DNA from: Hofstenia miamia
Lineage: Eukaryota; Xenacoelomorpha; Acoela
Assembly: GCA_004352715.1 (NCBI GenBank)
Contig: SCFE01000062.1
Span: 1,213,605 to 1,277,604 of the forward strand
Reading direction: 5' to 3'
DNA: 64,000 bases
The notes under the pieces were generated by a model, which was not told the origin of the DNA, did no database searches, and saw only the letters and a program-made list of their open reading frames with translations. Shown here one piece after another: positions 11,727-24,612 of the stretch; the stretch's first letter is position 1, and each line of letters starts with the position of its first letter. The position numbers and the translations under genes are program-made.

Positions 11727-11758
<32 letters not shown>

Positions 11759-13699
11759 NNNNNNNNNNNNNNNNNNNNNNNNNNNNNNNNNNNNNNNNNN
11801 NNNNNNNNNNNNNNNNNNNNNNNNNNNNNNNNNNNNNNNNNNNNNNNNNNNNNNNNNNCGTCGGATGTCGCCTAATTCTATATATATATATATATATATA
11901 TATAAGGATAAAATCACGACATAAGTTAATCGTTTTCGATTTCAAGAATCACCGTCAGGACAGAACTGCGCCGCCGAAATATATTACATTAAAATACAAG
12001 GTCTTCTAGTGTACACTAAAACTATAAATATTCATGCATATAAAACATTAAGATGTAAATACTTAGTTGATTATTTAATCATTTTTCTAACTTTGCACTT
12101 TATGTAATGAGCTTCCATTATTCTTAAATTTTTTAGTTCTTTACAAAATTGTGAATTTTTTAATGATTGGCTGATGATTGTAAATAAACATAGCATGATC
12201 CTTTGTTCTTGTAATTAAATGATAACTTGTATTACGAATGTACAATTTTGGAAAACCATCACAGTTTTATTAATAATTCATAAACTACGAATAAAATCAA
12301 ATCTAATTCAAGAGAATCCTAGTTATTAATGATTTGAAAATTAGTGTTATAATGGTTTCATTTAGGTCTTTGTTAGGCATTTCAAGCTTTGATTTTAGGG
12401 TTCTTACAGATTTTTCAATGTATATAGCAACTTCCAATAAATTTCTTCCGCACTTCTGGTTTTCATTTTCTAAGATTTTATAAGACATTGGATGACTTTT
12501 TTCTGCGTTCAAGGCCATTTGCTATCCATTTCCCCTATAGTAAATAGGGAACTACCTGTGTACAGTACACACGATCCCTTTTTATGAATTATAATCTATT
12601 TGCTTTAAATCCATTTGATAAACCACGGAATCCCTTTGATGTTACGCCGAATAAATTATCAAATATGTTTTGATTTTCTTTAACTACAATTGCATTCACA
12701 TCTCGTGAGACGGGTACGTAAATTGTTCATATTAATTATTCCCAGCCGTCAGGCATACACAGGGATGCAAAACACTGCAGATTTTGACTAATCGAAGAAT
12801 GCCAGCTTTACAGAAGCATCATTTACGATATTTTTAATGAATGCTTAAAATGTACAAAAAGTAGATCAATGATTGAGTAATGTTTTAATAGTTGGATGTT
12901 AAATTGATTTTTCGATCACAGAAGTATTTCATTTTGCTCTTTTTGATGATTTTCACAATATAAAGAAAAAGGAATGTATAAACCAGTACTTGTTTGCTTC
13001 AAATTAAAGTTAGTTAGACACATCAAGAAAATATGTTTTTAATGGTGTTCTTCTAAATATTTAATAAAATTTATAAAAAAATTTTGTTTGAAAAAACGAC
13101 AAATATGTAATGCACATATCAAAAATACGATATGAATTCGTTATTTTTAAATGACTCGATGTATTTTGTGGCAAAATCAGGCATTGTTGGGCATTAATTT
13201 GCTCAAATAATTTTGAATTTAATGGGAAGCATGTATATAAAGAATAAATGAGGGTAATCTTTCAATGTTTCCTGAGAAATATCCAGTTGATCTTCAGGAA
13301 TGGATGATTGATTATTTCTACTGGAATGTTTGTAAAAAGGTGAGTGAACATCTAAACTTACGGGCTATTCACCACATTCATATTTAGTGTTTTCATATGA
13401 TATTAATTCTAATATACACTAGAATACCTTGTAGTTTAACACTAGAAGCACCAAGCTGTATTTCGAAATCAAATGTGAAATGAACCTCCTATCCAAGCAA
13501 GCAGCACACATACATAAGCACAGGCTCAATTGCAGGTCGAAACCCATTTTATGTTGATTAAACCAAAATTTGGAATCAGGGTTATGAAATTTCTAAAAAT
13601 ATATTGCTATCGGTCAGGAAAAGCTTTGTATCAAATACATGCAAAGCATTTAGGTATGAAAATCCGAAATTTTCTATTTGATCATTGACAAGTTAGATA
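11727..13699. other. (TA)n, assembly gap, then non-coding
   Basis: A (TA)n tract meets the gap 11759-11858, followed by a second (TA)n at about 11879-11902. The rest to 13699 is AT-rich with no convincing gene or repeat. Confidence 0.5.
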
Positions 13700-14066
13700 A
13701 GGGTTGGTAAAAAATCGTATTTTTTAAAAAGTTTTAAACGTTTAAAACAATGTTATTTTGCTTTTAAACAGACCCAGCTCAAAAACGAAATTTTTGCAAA
13801 AAACACATAGTAGCAAACATTGAATTATGTTTAACTTATCAACATTCATTTTTTGTTTCATACACGTCAACAAAACACAAGTTTTGCTATTTATGCGGTA
13901 GAAAATCGGTTATAAAAGTACGAATGGACGAATCCCAAAAATTATTTTCCAAACTTTCCTATATAAATTTGAAACAAAAACGTTGAAAAAACACTGCAAA
14001 AAACAGTTGTTTTAAGTAGTGTTTAAAACATGTTTTAAACAGGCCTGTTTAAAACATGCCAACCCT
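13700..14066. repeat. MITE-like element with short terminal inverted repeats
   Basis: It begins AGGGTTGGTA and ends TGCCAACCCT, an 8-bp perfect inverted terminus. The subterminal regions are rich in GTTTAAAAC-type palindromes (AAAAGTTTTAAACGTTTAAA on the left, CATGTTTTAAACAGGCCTG on the right). The 367-bp length and lack of coding potential fit a non-autonomous hAT-like element. No exact 8-bp target duplication was found. Confidence 0.6.
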
Positions 14067-14599
14067 GAATTGGATACATGAAAACCCAGCAGTAAACTAG
14101 ATGGCTCCAATAAAAGGCCGTAGCAGAGGTACTTGCGAGAAATTTTCTATCATTGTATTTTGAAATTATAAATGATTTTATATCACTCCCTTAAAAACAT
14201 TTTAAAAAAATATTAATTTTTTGAAAAAAAATGTGTGAAGTTCATCTACTGAATTTTTAAAATTCCACACCGCAAGATATTTAGTTAAAATGTACTGAAC
14301 AGGAGATATATGGTCAAAAGTGACTGATCCCGAGGTATATAAAAAACACATACTGTACTATATATATATATATTATACTAATATTAAAGCATTTGTAAAG
14401 AAAATTTGAATACTTACATCATTTTCGTATAATGATTTAACGCAACAATCAAGTAGTGATAATATTTTACAGGACGATATTTGATTATATTTTGTTCTAT
14501 TAAAAGTTCATCACAAATAATACCAATAGTAGTAATAACAGTAAACATCAACCATAACAACAATGTACATTAGAATTGTTTCTGTTTACGTATATCAAT
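14067..14599. other. Non-coding, nothing recognised
   Basis: AT-rich sequence with a short (TA)n at about 14360-14374. No gene. Confidence 0.5.
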
Positions 14600-15260
14600 A
14601 AGAAAGAAACGAAATTTGCTGTTGGCACAGCTTAATTAAAGACTCTGCAAGTTAAAAGTATCACCCGCTGACTTAAGGGGAGACCCGTCAAGTAATCAAT
14701 ATCAAGAGACTTTGAATTTTAGCGCGACTTTGAAAGCAGTTGGATACAAAAGTGCGGTTAATAACAGCCCGTAGGCATGCAGAAACAATGTGCAAAGTGT
14801 CGGAAGAAGCACGCCCGTCTTCAGAAGGAAGGGCATCAAAGTGGTGAAGGTTTTCGCCTGTAGAACTTTATCTAATTAATCAAAAGGCGTTTGGATCTGC
14901 GTGGCGGGGAGCGAATTGCTTTCAACTAAAATTGAATTAGCAGGTAAAAAGCTCAATAAGCGGCAAGATGATAGAGTGACGGATGAATAAGATGATGAGA
15001 AAATAATAGCTAATTAGACAAAAAACTTTTAAAGCGAACCTTCAAAGACGAAAACTTCAATTAAACAGTCAATTTAATAACAAGGTACAATAAAATATGT
15101 TCACTTTAATAGATATTAAGTTTGAATGAAAATGAGGGTTTTGAAATGCAAAATAAGAAGAGGCAAAGCATTTAATTAGATGCCTGCGCTGCTGATGGAC
15201 TTTGAAAGACAAGTTGATTAAATTATAAATTACAAAGTCAGTAGAGAATCTAATGAACAG
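14600..15260. promoter_or_regulatory. Possible conserved non-coding element / enhancer
   Basis: This block is clearly less AT-rich than its surroundings, has dense CpG (GCGCGACTTTG, AGCACGCCCGTC, GCGTGGCGGGGAGCG) and no open frame on either strand. It holds several TAATTA-type homeodomain-like cores (TTAATTAAAG, CTAATTAATCAAAAGG, GCTAATTAGAC). It shows no terminal repeats. A non-coding, repeat-free, compositionally distinct block in a gene-poor region is typical of a developmental enhancer, but this rests on composition alone. Confidence 0.3.
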
Positions 15261-17669
15261 AGAGGAATATTTCCATGAGAAAGAAACTTAATTTAAAAAT
15301 TCAATGAGAACTAATCATCAAAATGAAAAGCCTATGTTTGATAAAATATGTTGATGTTGTTTTAAAATTTTAATTTATTTACAATAGACAATAGAAAAAC
15401 GACTTTGTTTTGCAATATTTTGATGAATCGGTTGAAGGTTTACAAATAACACCCCAAACTAAAATCAAATATCAAAATAGACTACAGTGGTTCTAAACAC
15501 ATGAAAGGTGTAATATTTGAATCTATTCCAAAAATTATGAGAACCAATGTAAGTACAAAACTCGTTATCTTTGAACACTGTTTTGTTCAGATTTCAAATT
15601 TACAAATGTGGGCTGCGTAAAAAACATTGTTAAAAAAGTCTTAAAATATGAATAATGTATATAATTAAAGCAATGGATGTATATATAAAACAATCTTTAT
15701 AAAGTATTTTACAGGAAGATCAAAGAAACTGAGAAAGCCAATTATGCGATTTTACGAAATTTAACGAACCGAGATGGTGATTAAGAAACTCAATCAATAA
15801 TTTTGAAATAAAAAATACATGCAGCCGGAGATATGTGGTTAATAAAATCGTTTGTAATTCAGAAGCCATATTATTAGAAAACCCAATTACAAAATAAAAA
15901 ATTGTTTGTTCAACTTGAATTTGAAGACATTTATTGAAACAGTTGAATATCTTAATGCAAAATCACTCGGCTTGAAAATACTACCATGATACCAACAACT
16001 CCAGTTAAAGATGTTCATTCTAGTGTAAAGGGATGTTTATAAAGACCATTGAAAGTAAGCACGTCTTCTTAAACTGCGTATTTAACATAAGAATACTAGT
16101 AAGCAATGTTCTGTATTGATGTTTCACCTTAAAGGCCAAACACATTTAACCAAATGACCGTAAATCATTCAGCAAAAACATTAGCAGGTACATATACTTC
16201 TAATTATGTTGATAATCTTATTTAAATTGCTATTTGTAGAAAGTTGGTTTCTACTCCATAATTTTCGCATTTGAAACATCAGATTTAAATTTATTCAAGG
16301 AACAACCGCTGTTCTAGTCTTTTAATAACTTTTCATATTTATTATGAATAACATGTTCTCATAGAAACTATACAAAGTTAACCATAAAAGTCCACATATA
16401 CTTTTCTAAAAAATGTGTTGAAAGCTATAAATAAAATAGTCCACAAACATACTAAATATTGAAAAAAAAGGTAAGATTACAATATCATAATATCCATTAG
16501 CAAGCAACATTGCTAACAGTCGTGACATAATATTTATATTAGTTGAATGCTATACTCGCTAGTTTGTTACGTTATGATACACAATTGAAGACCGATATTG
16601 GGCTGTTGGGAAAGCCAATAGTTGCAGAGCTACAAAATTTCTCGGACAAAATTTGAATAAATAAGAACATTTTCTTGAACACTTTTAACCCACCCTATAC
16701 ATCAATCAGTAAGGCACGAATGTATCACCGGCTAAGTTAAAAAGAGATATTTGCAAACACGATATCCATTCCAGTTAGGTTATAAATGTCTTCGTGAAGA
16801 CCTCATCATAATTACTAAAATTAGCAATTGAATTTTATGCCATGCCATTGTATCGGATGCAGATTTGGAATGTAATTATAGATGTATAGAAGCAAGATTT
16901 TCAAAAGGAAACGACAAGCCAATAAGTGAGTCCCCATAATATATTAAGTTGGCTAGTGCACAAATAAGCAACTTAAAATTTTCACAAAAAAATTGGAGTT
17001 TGTACATAAAATTTCGTTTTTTAATATTTTAAATTAAGCATCTTGATCTAATTTTAACAGTTTTGTTGAAAGCTTGCTGTTATTGATCAAGAAATGTAAA
17101 ATACCTAAAGTAGCAACATTAAGCGTCTTTTATGCAGAAATGTTTTCCCTTAGATGATGTATTATGATAGTCAGTGTGCAAATATTCCTGATATCTTTGT
17201 GGCTACGACCCAGATTATAAATTTCATTGACGTAATTCTCAAAAACCATAGGTAGATTATTATCCTATGTACAAGGATTTAACCATAAAATTAGGAGGAA
17301 TGATTCGACAAAAACTCAAAGCCTCGCCAGCGTTAAATTTACTTTTTCAATGTTGTGAATGTTCTGAAATGTTCACTCATTACTAAACTAATATGAAAAA
17401 ACTACCCCTACATTCCCCTTCGCATCACATCCCAATGAAATATAATTGTAACTCCATCTTTTTTTCCATTTCCTATCGCCAAATACACAAAAATGCAGAC
17501 GCACTGAATATATGTTATACTAAGTTATAATATTTATTATTTGGATAAGCGTTGGTTGATAACAGCATTGAAAAAAGAACTCCTTGCAAAAAAATTATCC
17601 AGCCGATAAACTATCTAAGTTGCAACATAATTACATCTTGTCACCTGTTACCAAAATATCATTGCAAGG

Positions 17670-17703
<34 letters not shown>
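15261..17703. other. Gene-poor AT-rich stretch
   Basis: No ORF, RNA gene, inverted repeat or tandem repeat is recognisable until the (TA)n tract at about 17671-17703, which runs into the next gap. Confidence 0.5.
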
Positions 17704-18594
17704 NNNNNNNNNNNNNNNNNNNNNNNNNNNNNNNNNNNNNNNNNNNNNNNNNNNNNNNNNNNNNNNNNNNNNNNNNNNNNNNNNNNNNNNNNNNNNNNNN
17801 NNNNNNNNNNNNNNNNNNNNNNNNNNNNNNNNNNNNNNNNNNNNNNNNNNNNNNNNNNNNNNNNNNNNNNNNNNNNNNNNNNNNNNNNNNNNNNNNNNNN
17901 NNNNNNNNNNNNNNNNNNNNNNNNNNNNNNNNNNNNNNNNNNNNNNNNNNNNNNNNNNNNNNNNNNNNNNNNNNNNNNNNNNNNNNNNNNNNNNNNNNNN
18001 NNNNNNNNNNNNNNNNNNNNNNNNNNNNNNNNNNNNNNNNNNNNNNNNNNNNNNNNNNNNNNNNNNNNNNNNNNNNNNNNNNNNNNNNNNNNNNNNNNNN
18101 NNNNNNNNNNNNNNNNNNNNNNNNNNNNNNNNNNNNNNNNNNNNNNNNNNNNNNNNNNNNNNNNNNNNNNNNNNNNNNNNNNNNNNNNNNNNNNNNNNNN
18201 NNNNNNNNNNNNNNNNNNNNNNNNNNNNNNNNNNNNNNNNNNNNNNNNNNNNNNNNNNNNNNNNNNNNNNNNNNNNNNNNNNNNNNNNNNNNNNNNNNNN
18301 NNNNNNNNNNNNNNNNNNNNNNNNNNNNNNNNNNNNNNNNNNNNNNNNNNNNNNNNNNNNNNNNNNNNNNNNNNNNNNNNNNNNNNNNNNNNNNNNNNNN
18401 NNNNNNNNNNNNNNNNNNNNNNNNNNNNNNNNNNNNNNNNNNNNNNNNNNNNNNNNNNNNNNNNNNNNNNNNNNNNNNNNNNNNNNNNNNNNNNNNNNNN
18501 NNNNNNNNNNNNNNNNNNNNNNNNNNNNNNNNNNNNNNNNNNNNNNNNNNNNNNNNNNNNNNNNNNNNNNNNNNNNNNNNNNNNNNNNNNNNNN
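17704..18594. other. Assembly gap (891 N)
   Basis: A run of N flanked on both sides by (TA)n. Reading frames across it are artefacts. Confidence 0.98.
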
Positions 18595-18612
18595 ATATAT
18601 ATATATATATAT

Positions 18613-20770
18613 CAGGGCTGTAGTGCTAATTTCTGAGGTGGGGGACGCAAGTTGAGGGACTTTTTTTTAGCCACACATATGACCCCCTGAAATCTGATCA
18701 GTTTTTAAAGACAACGAATAATATGTGTGTAGATTATATATGAGGCCAGTTATGCATGAGGCATACTTTATGAGTTGATTATTGACTAAATATCAATCAA
18801 AATTTTAAGAATTCATGATTCAAATTTCTAATGGCAAATAATTGGAACAAATAAATCAATTTTAGGGTAGCTATCTCAAAATATAAAAGAGCTAGTCGTT
18901 CAAATTTCAGCAAGTACGATTTTCACGTTATTGAATCAATATATTTCGATAACAATATCAATATCAATTTCACGATATTTCAACGAAGGCTAAAGTTTTC
19001 TGATTTCAATTAAACGTTTAGATTTGAGAAACTGTGAACTTCCAATAAGGCATATTTATAATTAGCCAATTAGCAGCAACCTATGATAATCGCAAAGTTA
19101 TGTTAGTAGTTTAAGTGGCAACCCGCAAAAAGGCAATTATAAAAACACAATATACATGTTCAATTCATGTAAAGAAAGCTTGCACAGTATTTAGTTTTGA
19201 GGTTGTTGTGGAGGGCGCTTGCGGGACTGTGACTCTATGGCTGAACGATGGTTAACGAGCTAGTTGGTTATGGAGTCATCTGCATTCCACAGCGATGGAG
19301 GCGGACCATTAATGCTGATAAACATCAATGAAGAAAGGTTTGGTATATCCATGCAGCTGCGCCGTTCATTTAAAATTATGTTCATCCTTGAAAACCCACC
19401 TTCAGCCCCAGCAGATGAAATTGGAATAATATTTATAATTTCTTGACAAAATGTTTGAATTTTTGTTGGAATAATGTTTGCATTCGCGTAATATTCCCTA
19501 AACGCAGGTTTCATTCCAGATGAATCCAAACCAAACCGCGCGCACAGGTTTTCTACAGTCTTCTCCCTCCAGCCATGGAGATGACTTGCCTGGCAACTTG
19601 GAGCTATCCAGAACAGATAGCTCTTTCAGTACGCCCGCGTTATCTTCACATAAGAATCGCTGCGACATGTTGTCCATGAGCGCTTGCAAGAATTGTTTGT
19701 GATTGAAGCCCTCATAACCACATGAATGGTATTGGTGAAGACTAACTCCTTTCAATGCTGGCACATTGCTACATTAGCAAATTTGTAACCACCATTTGAA
19801 ACCGCTGCTTTAATTTGAGAAAGTCCGCCCATAGCCCATTGAAAATGCTGGTAAGCTTGGTCCATTGTCATAATTCTTTTCTGAAGCGCTTCAGAAAGCA
19901 GTTTCAACTGTGAAAGACAGTCTTTCAAAACAGCCACAACTTCAACAAATTGGGTTGTTGTGAGTTTATCAAACATCCCTTTATACGCTTTTACTGTAGT
20001 ATCTGTCGACAGCTTCTATACAATTCGCACAAAGCTCCATAGTAATTCTAGAAAGCATTCACTGCTTTAGCAGATGATGCTACCCACCTGACAGTAAATA
20101 TTCTTCCAATTTTCCGAAACTCTTTATCCAATGTTTTTGAAATTTTTTGCATGAGACACTGTAGTTTTGGTGAACAGGAGAAAAGTGAATGCATTTTCTC
20201 AAACATAGTTTGGATCCTGTAAATTCCATTCACAGACTTCACTGCATCATGAATCGCCAGCTCAAGACGATGGTTTAGACAGTGCCACAGAATTATCTAG
20301 GGAAACATTTTCTGCAATTTCACACCAACTCCACTTTTTTTACTCATCAGGACTGACACGCCATCGCTTGCAAAACATAGAAAATGTTTTTGCAAATAGT
20401 CTTCAGAAAACCTATTGTCGTTCAGAATTTGTAATAGGCATTTGAGCACACCTTCTGAGTCTTGTGATTCCAGTTCGCGAATGCGGAGAAAAATGTTGTG
20501 CGGTTCCTGATTAATATTTGGACAAATGTATGTCACAAGGCAAGCCTTTTGAGACAAAGATGTTGACTCGTCGATAATTATAATTTACATGTCATGCATA
20601 TGAGTGCAGTATAGATCCTGGTTGATGCCAGTCTATTGAAATACAAAGTTGTGTATGTTCTGCCGTTTTGGTTTGTTCACTTATGTGCCCAACCATATCA
20701 TGCACATTGCATGGTATATGAGGTAGGTGTATGGACAGCGTCCCCTCTTTAGAAATTTTATTTTGAGGTA
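18613..20770 (-). mobile_element. Decayed hAT transposon, 3' portion
   Basis: The terminus CAGGGCTGTAGTGC at 18613, directly after (TA)n, has the CAGGG-type start usual for hAT ends. Reading inward on the minus strand, the C-terminal part of a hAT transposase follows (19240-20760). The 5' end is not seen: the element is cut at about 20770, where (TA)n and the next inverted-repeat element begin. Confidence 0.65.
19240..20760 (-). pseudogene. hAT transposase (ZNF862/KIAA1586-like), broken
   Basis: Minus-strand fragments in several frames follow the order of ZNF862/KIAA1586-like hAT proteins. A DESTSLSQKACLVTY block (first catalytic Asp) lies near 20560. FASDGVSVLMSKKSGVG follows, with a conserved Asp. 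WHCLNHRLELA lies near 20270 and RWVASS near 20090. The C-terminal dimerisation domain ends the series, with PISSAGAEGGFS and LNERRS at 19300-19450. Stops and frameshifts near 20300, 20050, 19975 and 19760 break it into five or more pieces, so it cannot make an active transposase. Confidence 0.8.
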
Positions 20771-20800
20771 TATATATATATATATATATATACATATACA

Positions 20801-22800
20801 GGCGAAGGTATAGAATAGACTGCACGCGGAACACGCGGATAAAATAAACACTGATACAAGGTAAAAACGATGAAAATGCAATAACATACGTAAAAAAATA
20901 ATGTAAATAGACCAATAACTTTGCATAATTAACCAAAGTCGTAGTACGCGATAACACGCGTTAGCACGCGGTACATATTTAACGAGAATAGCACAGAAAA
21001 CTGGGAATTCATAATTTTTTTATCTATTATAAACCCAAATACAGGATATAGATGTACATTTATGTAAATCTATACATTTTTTAGTGTAATTCAAGTGTTT
21101 CTTACTTGATTTTTAAATAAATTGGAACTTTCAGAGAATTCGTTCTCTCAATTAGTATTTATTTCACCTTTTATTTACCGACTAGTACCGAATTTATAGC
21201 TAGCATGACCGCGTTGTATAAATTTTTAATGCATAAATATACATTTCGCTAATATTGTTATAAACATATTTTGAATAGTGGGGATGTACAGTATCGGTGG
21301 GTCTGTCGATATGCAATTGTTATTGAAAATATAAATAAATTTACTCAAAATGTTATATGCATTACGTATAACGTATAAAGTTATATATTTTCATACTTAT
21401 TGAACATGTATATGGGACTCAACATAGGGCCTTTTATAATTAAAGCATGTAGTGCAAGAACGCATTTTGTGCAAATTGATTCAAAACGAGAAATCGCTTT
21501 TTCTAGTTTCCGTTTGAATCTTTGCTTATATAGTGTCGCTTAACGGATTCCTCATAAAGCAATGATCAAAAGCCGGATCATTTCCATTTTTTTTGCACGT
21601 AACAGTATGTAGTTCATCTATTCTAAAGCAATCGATTTGACAATTTTGTCATTTAACGCATTCCTCAATTATGTTTTACTCAACAAATCATAATTTCTTA
21701 GTAGATTTAATGAAGTATCTCACTTTGAAATTAAAATCTATTGGTTGTTCGGTTATAATTAACATTTTCATCACAAAGCAATAGCCTAAAGAAATTGATT
21801 CAATTCCGAGTTAGCCGTTGCGTTAAATAATGTGGGAAATCAAGGGCACCACAAGAAACTTCTTAAAGCGGAAAAAAATTTTTGCACGTGTGATATTTTA
21901 GAAATCTGTTTTGTTGAAAAAAAAATATTTTATTTCAAAGCAATTTCTTTTTGAGTAAACTTAGTCATTTAACTTAAAGCGAACAATGAGATGAGATTTT
22001 ATTTTCCAAGCATTTTGATTATTCGAAGTAATATACTAGAATCTGCTTTAATCTCCCATCACATGTGTAAATATATAAAAGTGTAGGCCTTTTTTTGCTA
22101 TTTTCTGCCACTCAATTATTTCGAAAGCAGTATTTACCACATCAGTAAGTAAGCACTTTATATCTGATATACTGCATTTTAAATGGAAGTAAATTTCAAA
22201 ATGACACTTATTTTCCAGATATTAATCAAAGTTTTTACCTGGTTTAAGGAATTAAAGATTTTTTATAACGATCTAGAGGAAATTTTATTAACATGAAATA
22301 ACTTGCGTCTTTTATGTATTCTTAATAGTATACATGTATACATCAGAATTGAAAAATGCTGTAGAAAAGGTCAATACTTGCAAAACATGTGCAAGGACTA
22401 CCGGCGATAATTGGGTGCAATGTTTAAAATATATTAGTTGTTATAATAATAATACGAGTAAAACACATTGAGTAATCGAAATTAATATATTTATATTTTT
22501 ATCAAAAAGGAATTGGAAATTTCACGTGAGGTAGGGACTTGATTTAAACTAAACATATATAGATTTGCAAAAATATACTTTTAGAATGTGTAATTTGTCT
22601 AATAATAGTTAATTATTTCAAATTTTTGTGGTATTGTTCTTAAATATGCACCGCGTGCTACGAATTTGGTTAATTATGCAAAGTTATTGGTCTATATACA
22701 TTATTTTTTAAACTTTTTACGTATGTTATTGCATTTCACATTGTTTTTACCTTGTATTAGTGTTTATTTTATCCGCGTGCACCCTATTCTATACCTTCGC

Positions 22801-22801
<1 letters not shown>
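20801..22801. mobile_element. 2.0 kb non-autonomous inverted-repeat element in (TA)n
   Basis: The left arm, about 20801-20970, starts GGCGAAGGTATAGAATAG. The right arm, about 22648-22801, ends with the reverse complement CTATTCTATACCTTCGCC. The arms share long blocks (TATTTTATCCGCGTG, TTATTGCATTT, CCAATAACTTTGCATAATTA and their complements). The left arm has an extra copy of a CACGCGGA unit. Both outer ends abut (TA)n. The interior has no ORF over 70 codons, so the element is non-autonomous. It separates the hAT remnant from the sequence to the right. Confidence 0.7.
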
Positions 22802-22850
<49 letters not shown>

Positions 22851-23453
22851 CAGCATCCGGTCGTGATCGAAGAGCACAGTCTAATACTAACTATACAGTC
22901 TTGTAATTAATGCAATACATCTAAAACCTTTTGTGAAAAATATTCTTCGTAATTCTATAATATTTATTCTTAAACTCTTAAACCTTTAAATATTCTTTAT
23001 GAAATTTCAAAACATGTTTATAGCGTGGGTTCTTTTTCATTTTAAATTTATATGTTGTAGTAATCAATATTAAAATTATAAATGCTTTATGAATTCGTAG
23101 AATTTATTTTCGTAAAATATAAAGTCTTAAAGTTATTAGTACAAATTAGTAAAGTTATTCTTACAAGATATGTTCGTAATTATTAACATGCATCATGTCA
23201 GTTATGTACACGTCAACAAAAAGACGAGATCATTGTAAACACAATTTCAATGAAATTGTAGTTATATATTGTTCATTTCAAAGTGTTTGAAACCAAAATA
23301 GACTATTTTTCTGAATACTTTGTGATAAAATCACACAATTTTTAATTCATATCAATATTTTGCATCTGTTATTCTATTTGCCTTAGCAAATTATACTATT
23401 ATAAATATTTATGCATTGCTCACAAAAAGACTTAGAACTACTATACTTATCAT
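22802..23453. other. (TA)n then non-coding
   Basis: A (TA)n tract at about 22803-22847 is followed by AT-rich sequence without recognisable features. Confidence 0.5.
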
Positions 23454-23794
23454 CAGTGGCGTCATGAAGTGGCGGCCAATGGAAGCTATGGCCCCTCAAA
23501 TTTTGAATGGCCCCATGGGGGTCAGAGTTTGAGTTCCTATGTTTTTACTGCAAGTTTTTTTTCAAAGATTTCAATCAAGTTTTTGAAATTCCAAGTTTTT
23601 AAGGTAAAATCTTCATTTTATAATATTTCTAAATTATAAAAGCTAAAAAATATGTATTTGCACTTAATAAATAACCTAAAATTAAAATAGCTGGTCTTTG
23701 CAATATTCTGAAGTGAATTTTTTGAATTAAGATTTAAGCATTCATGATTTCATTTAAGTTTGACTTTTTACATGCCAAGTACTCAAAAACCCTG
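23454..23794 (-). repeat. MITE-like sequence (CAGGG-TTTT family), copy left of the LTR element
   Basis: The right end reads, on the minus strand, CAGGGTTTTTGAGTACTTGG. It matches the start of the copy at 48831 (CAGGGGTTTTCAGTACTTGG), with similar AACTCAAACTTAAATGA sequence beyond. The left end is less clear: CAGTGGCGTCATG at 23454 may be the other terminus or a different element. No ORF. Confidence 0.45.
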
Positions 23795-23911
23795 AACTTA
23801 AATATTGTCACACTGCAAAAACAATATTATAAAATTGACTTTTCAAATTCAATATTTAAAACCATATATTGAGTTTCAAGCAGTGATTATATATTTCAGT
23901 TATATAGATAT
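23795..23911. other. Flank of the LTR retrotransposon
   Basis: Short AT-rich sequence before the target duplication at 23912. Confidence 0.4.
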
Positions 23912-23915
23912 ATAA

Positions 23916-24601
23916 AGTAGAATTGCAGGCTGCAATAGTAATTACACTAGAAAACTAATTGACTCTGCAGAAGGTTTTAAATTGCTATACCATTGTTATC
24001 TTTCAGCTCACTAAATAATAGTCTGTAATTGCCAGACATTCATGCTAGCCAATGGCATAGTATCATCACAGTGTTGTTATTTATAAGTGCATGTACATGT
24101 TGAACATTCAAACAAGAGTTTTATTATTACCTTATACAGAACTGTATACCTAACCTAATTGGTCCACAATTTGGGCTGGTAAGATCAGAGATGATCTCCA
24201 GGAGATATGTGTCACCTGTACTTGAAAAAGCACTCCTAAATTGTCACCAAACTTAAGCAATTATTTTCATATCAAAAATGAATAGTAAGCAAAAGAGGAA
24301 AAAGTAAATGGTAACTGAGGCTAGACAAATTCTATTAATCTTTTTCAACATTGTTTCTCAATTTATACAATTCAAATTATTACCTGTCTTTGTTATTTAC
24401 AACTAAAGTTAATCACAATATAACCATGTCATTGATTTCCCTTGTAAATTAAATTTGAGCAATATCATTAGCACCAATCAAGGGGACATAAAAATAGCTT
24501 TCATATAACCAAGCTCGAAAATAAAGAATTACGTCATACTGACGTCAATACAATAAAAATTAAAAATAATAACCATGAAAAATTCCCTAAGTGACTCTAC
24601 A
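23916..24601 (-). repeat. 3' LTR (LTR1) of the Gypsy element
   Basis: 686 bp. The plus-strand left end aligns with the start of LTR3 over GCTGCAATAGTAATTACACT. The right end is GTGACTCTACA. Near the outer U3 side are two cAMP-response-type sites, TTACGTCA (24529-24536) and TGACGTCA (24540-24547), both with intact CpG. LTR1 and LTR3 are very similar over hundreds of bases. Confidence 0.85.
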
Positions 24602-24612
24602 CGCCCCCTTGC
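24602..24612 (-). other. Polypurine tract next to the 3' LTR
   Basis: On the minus strand the bases directly upstream of the 3' LTR read GCAAGGGGGCG. A purine-rich tract at this site primes plus-strand synthesis in LTR retrotransposons. Confidence 0.6.

Noticed and set aside
17552-18655. Long open frames spanning runs of N and (TA)n, also at 3047-3334, 7313-7720, 11630-12009 and 52487-53671
   Set aside because: They exist only because N has no stops and (TA)n reads as repeated Tyr-Ile. They are not coding.
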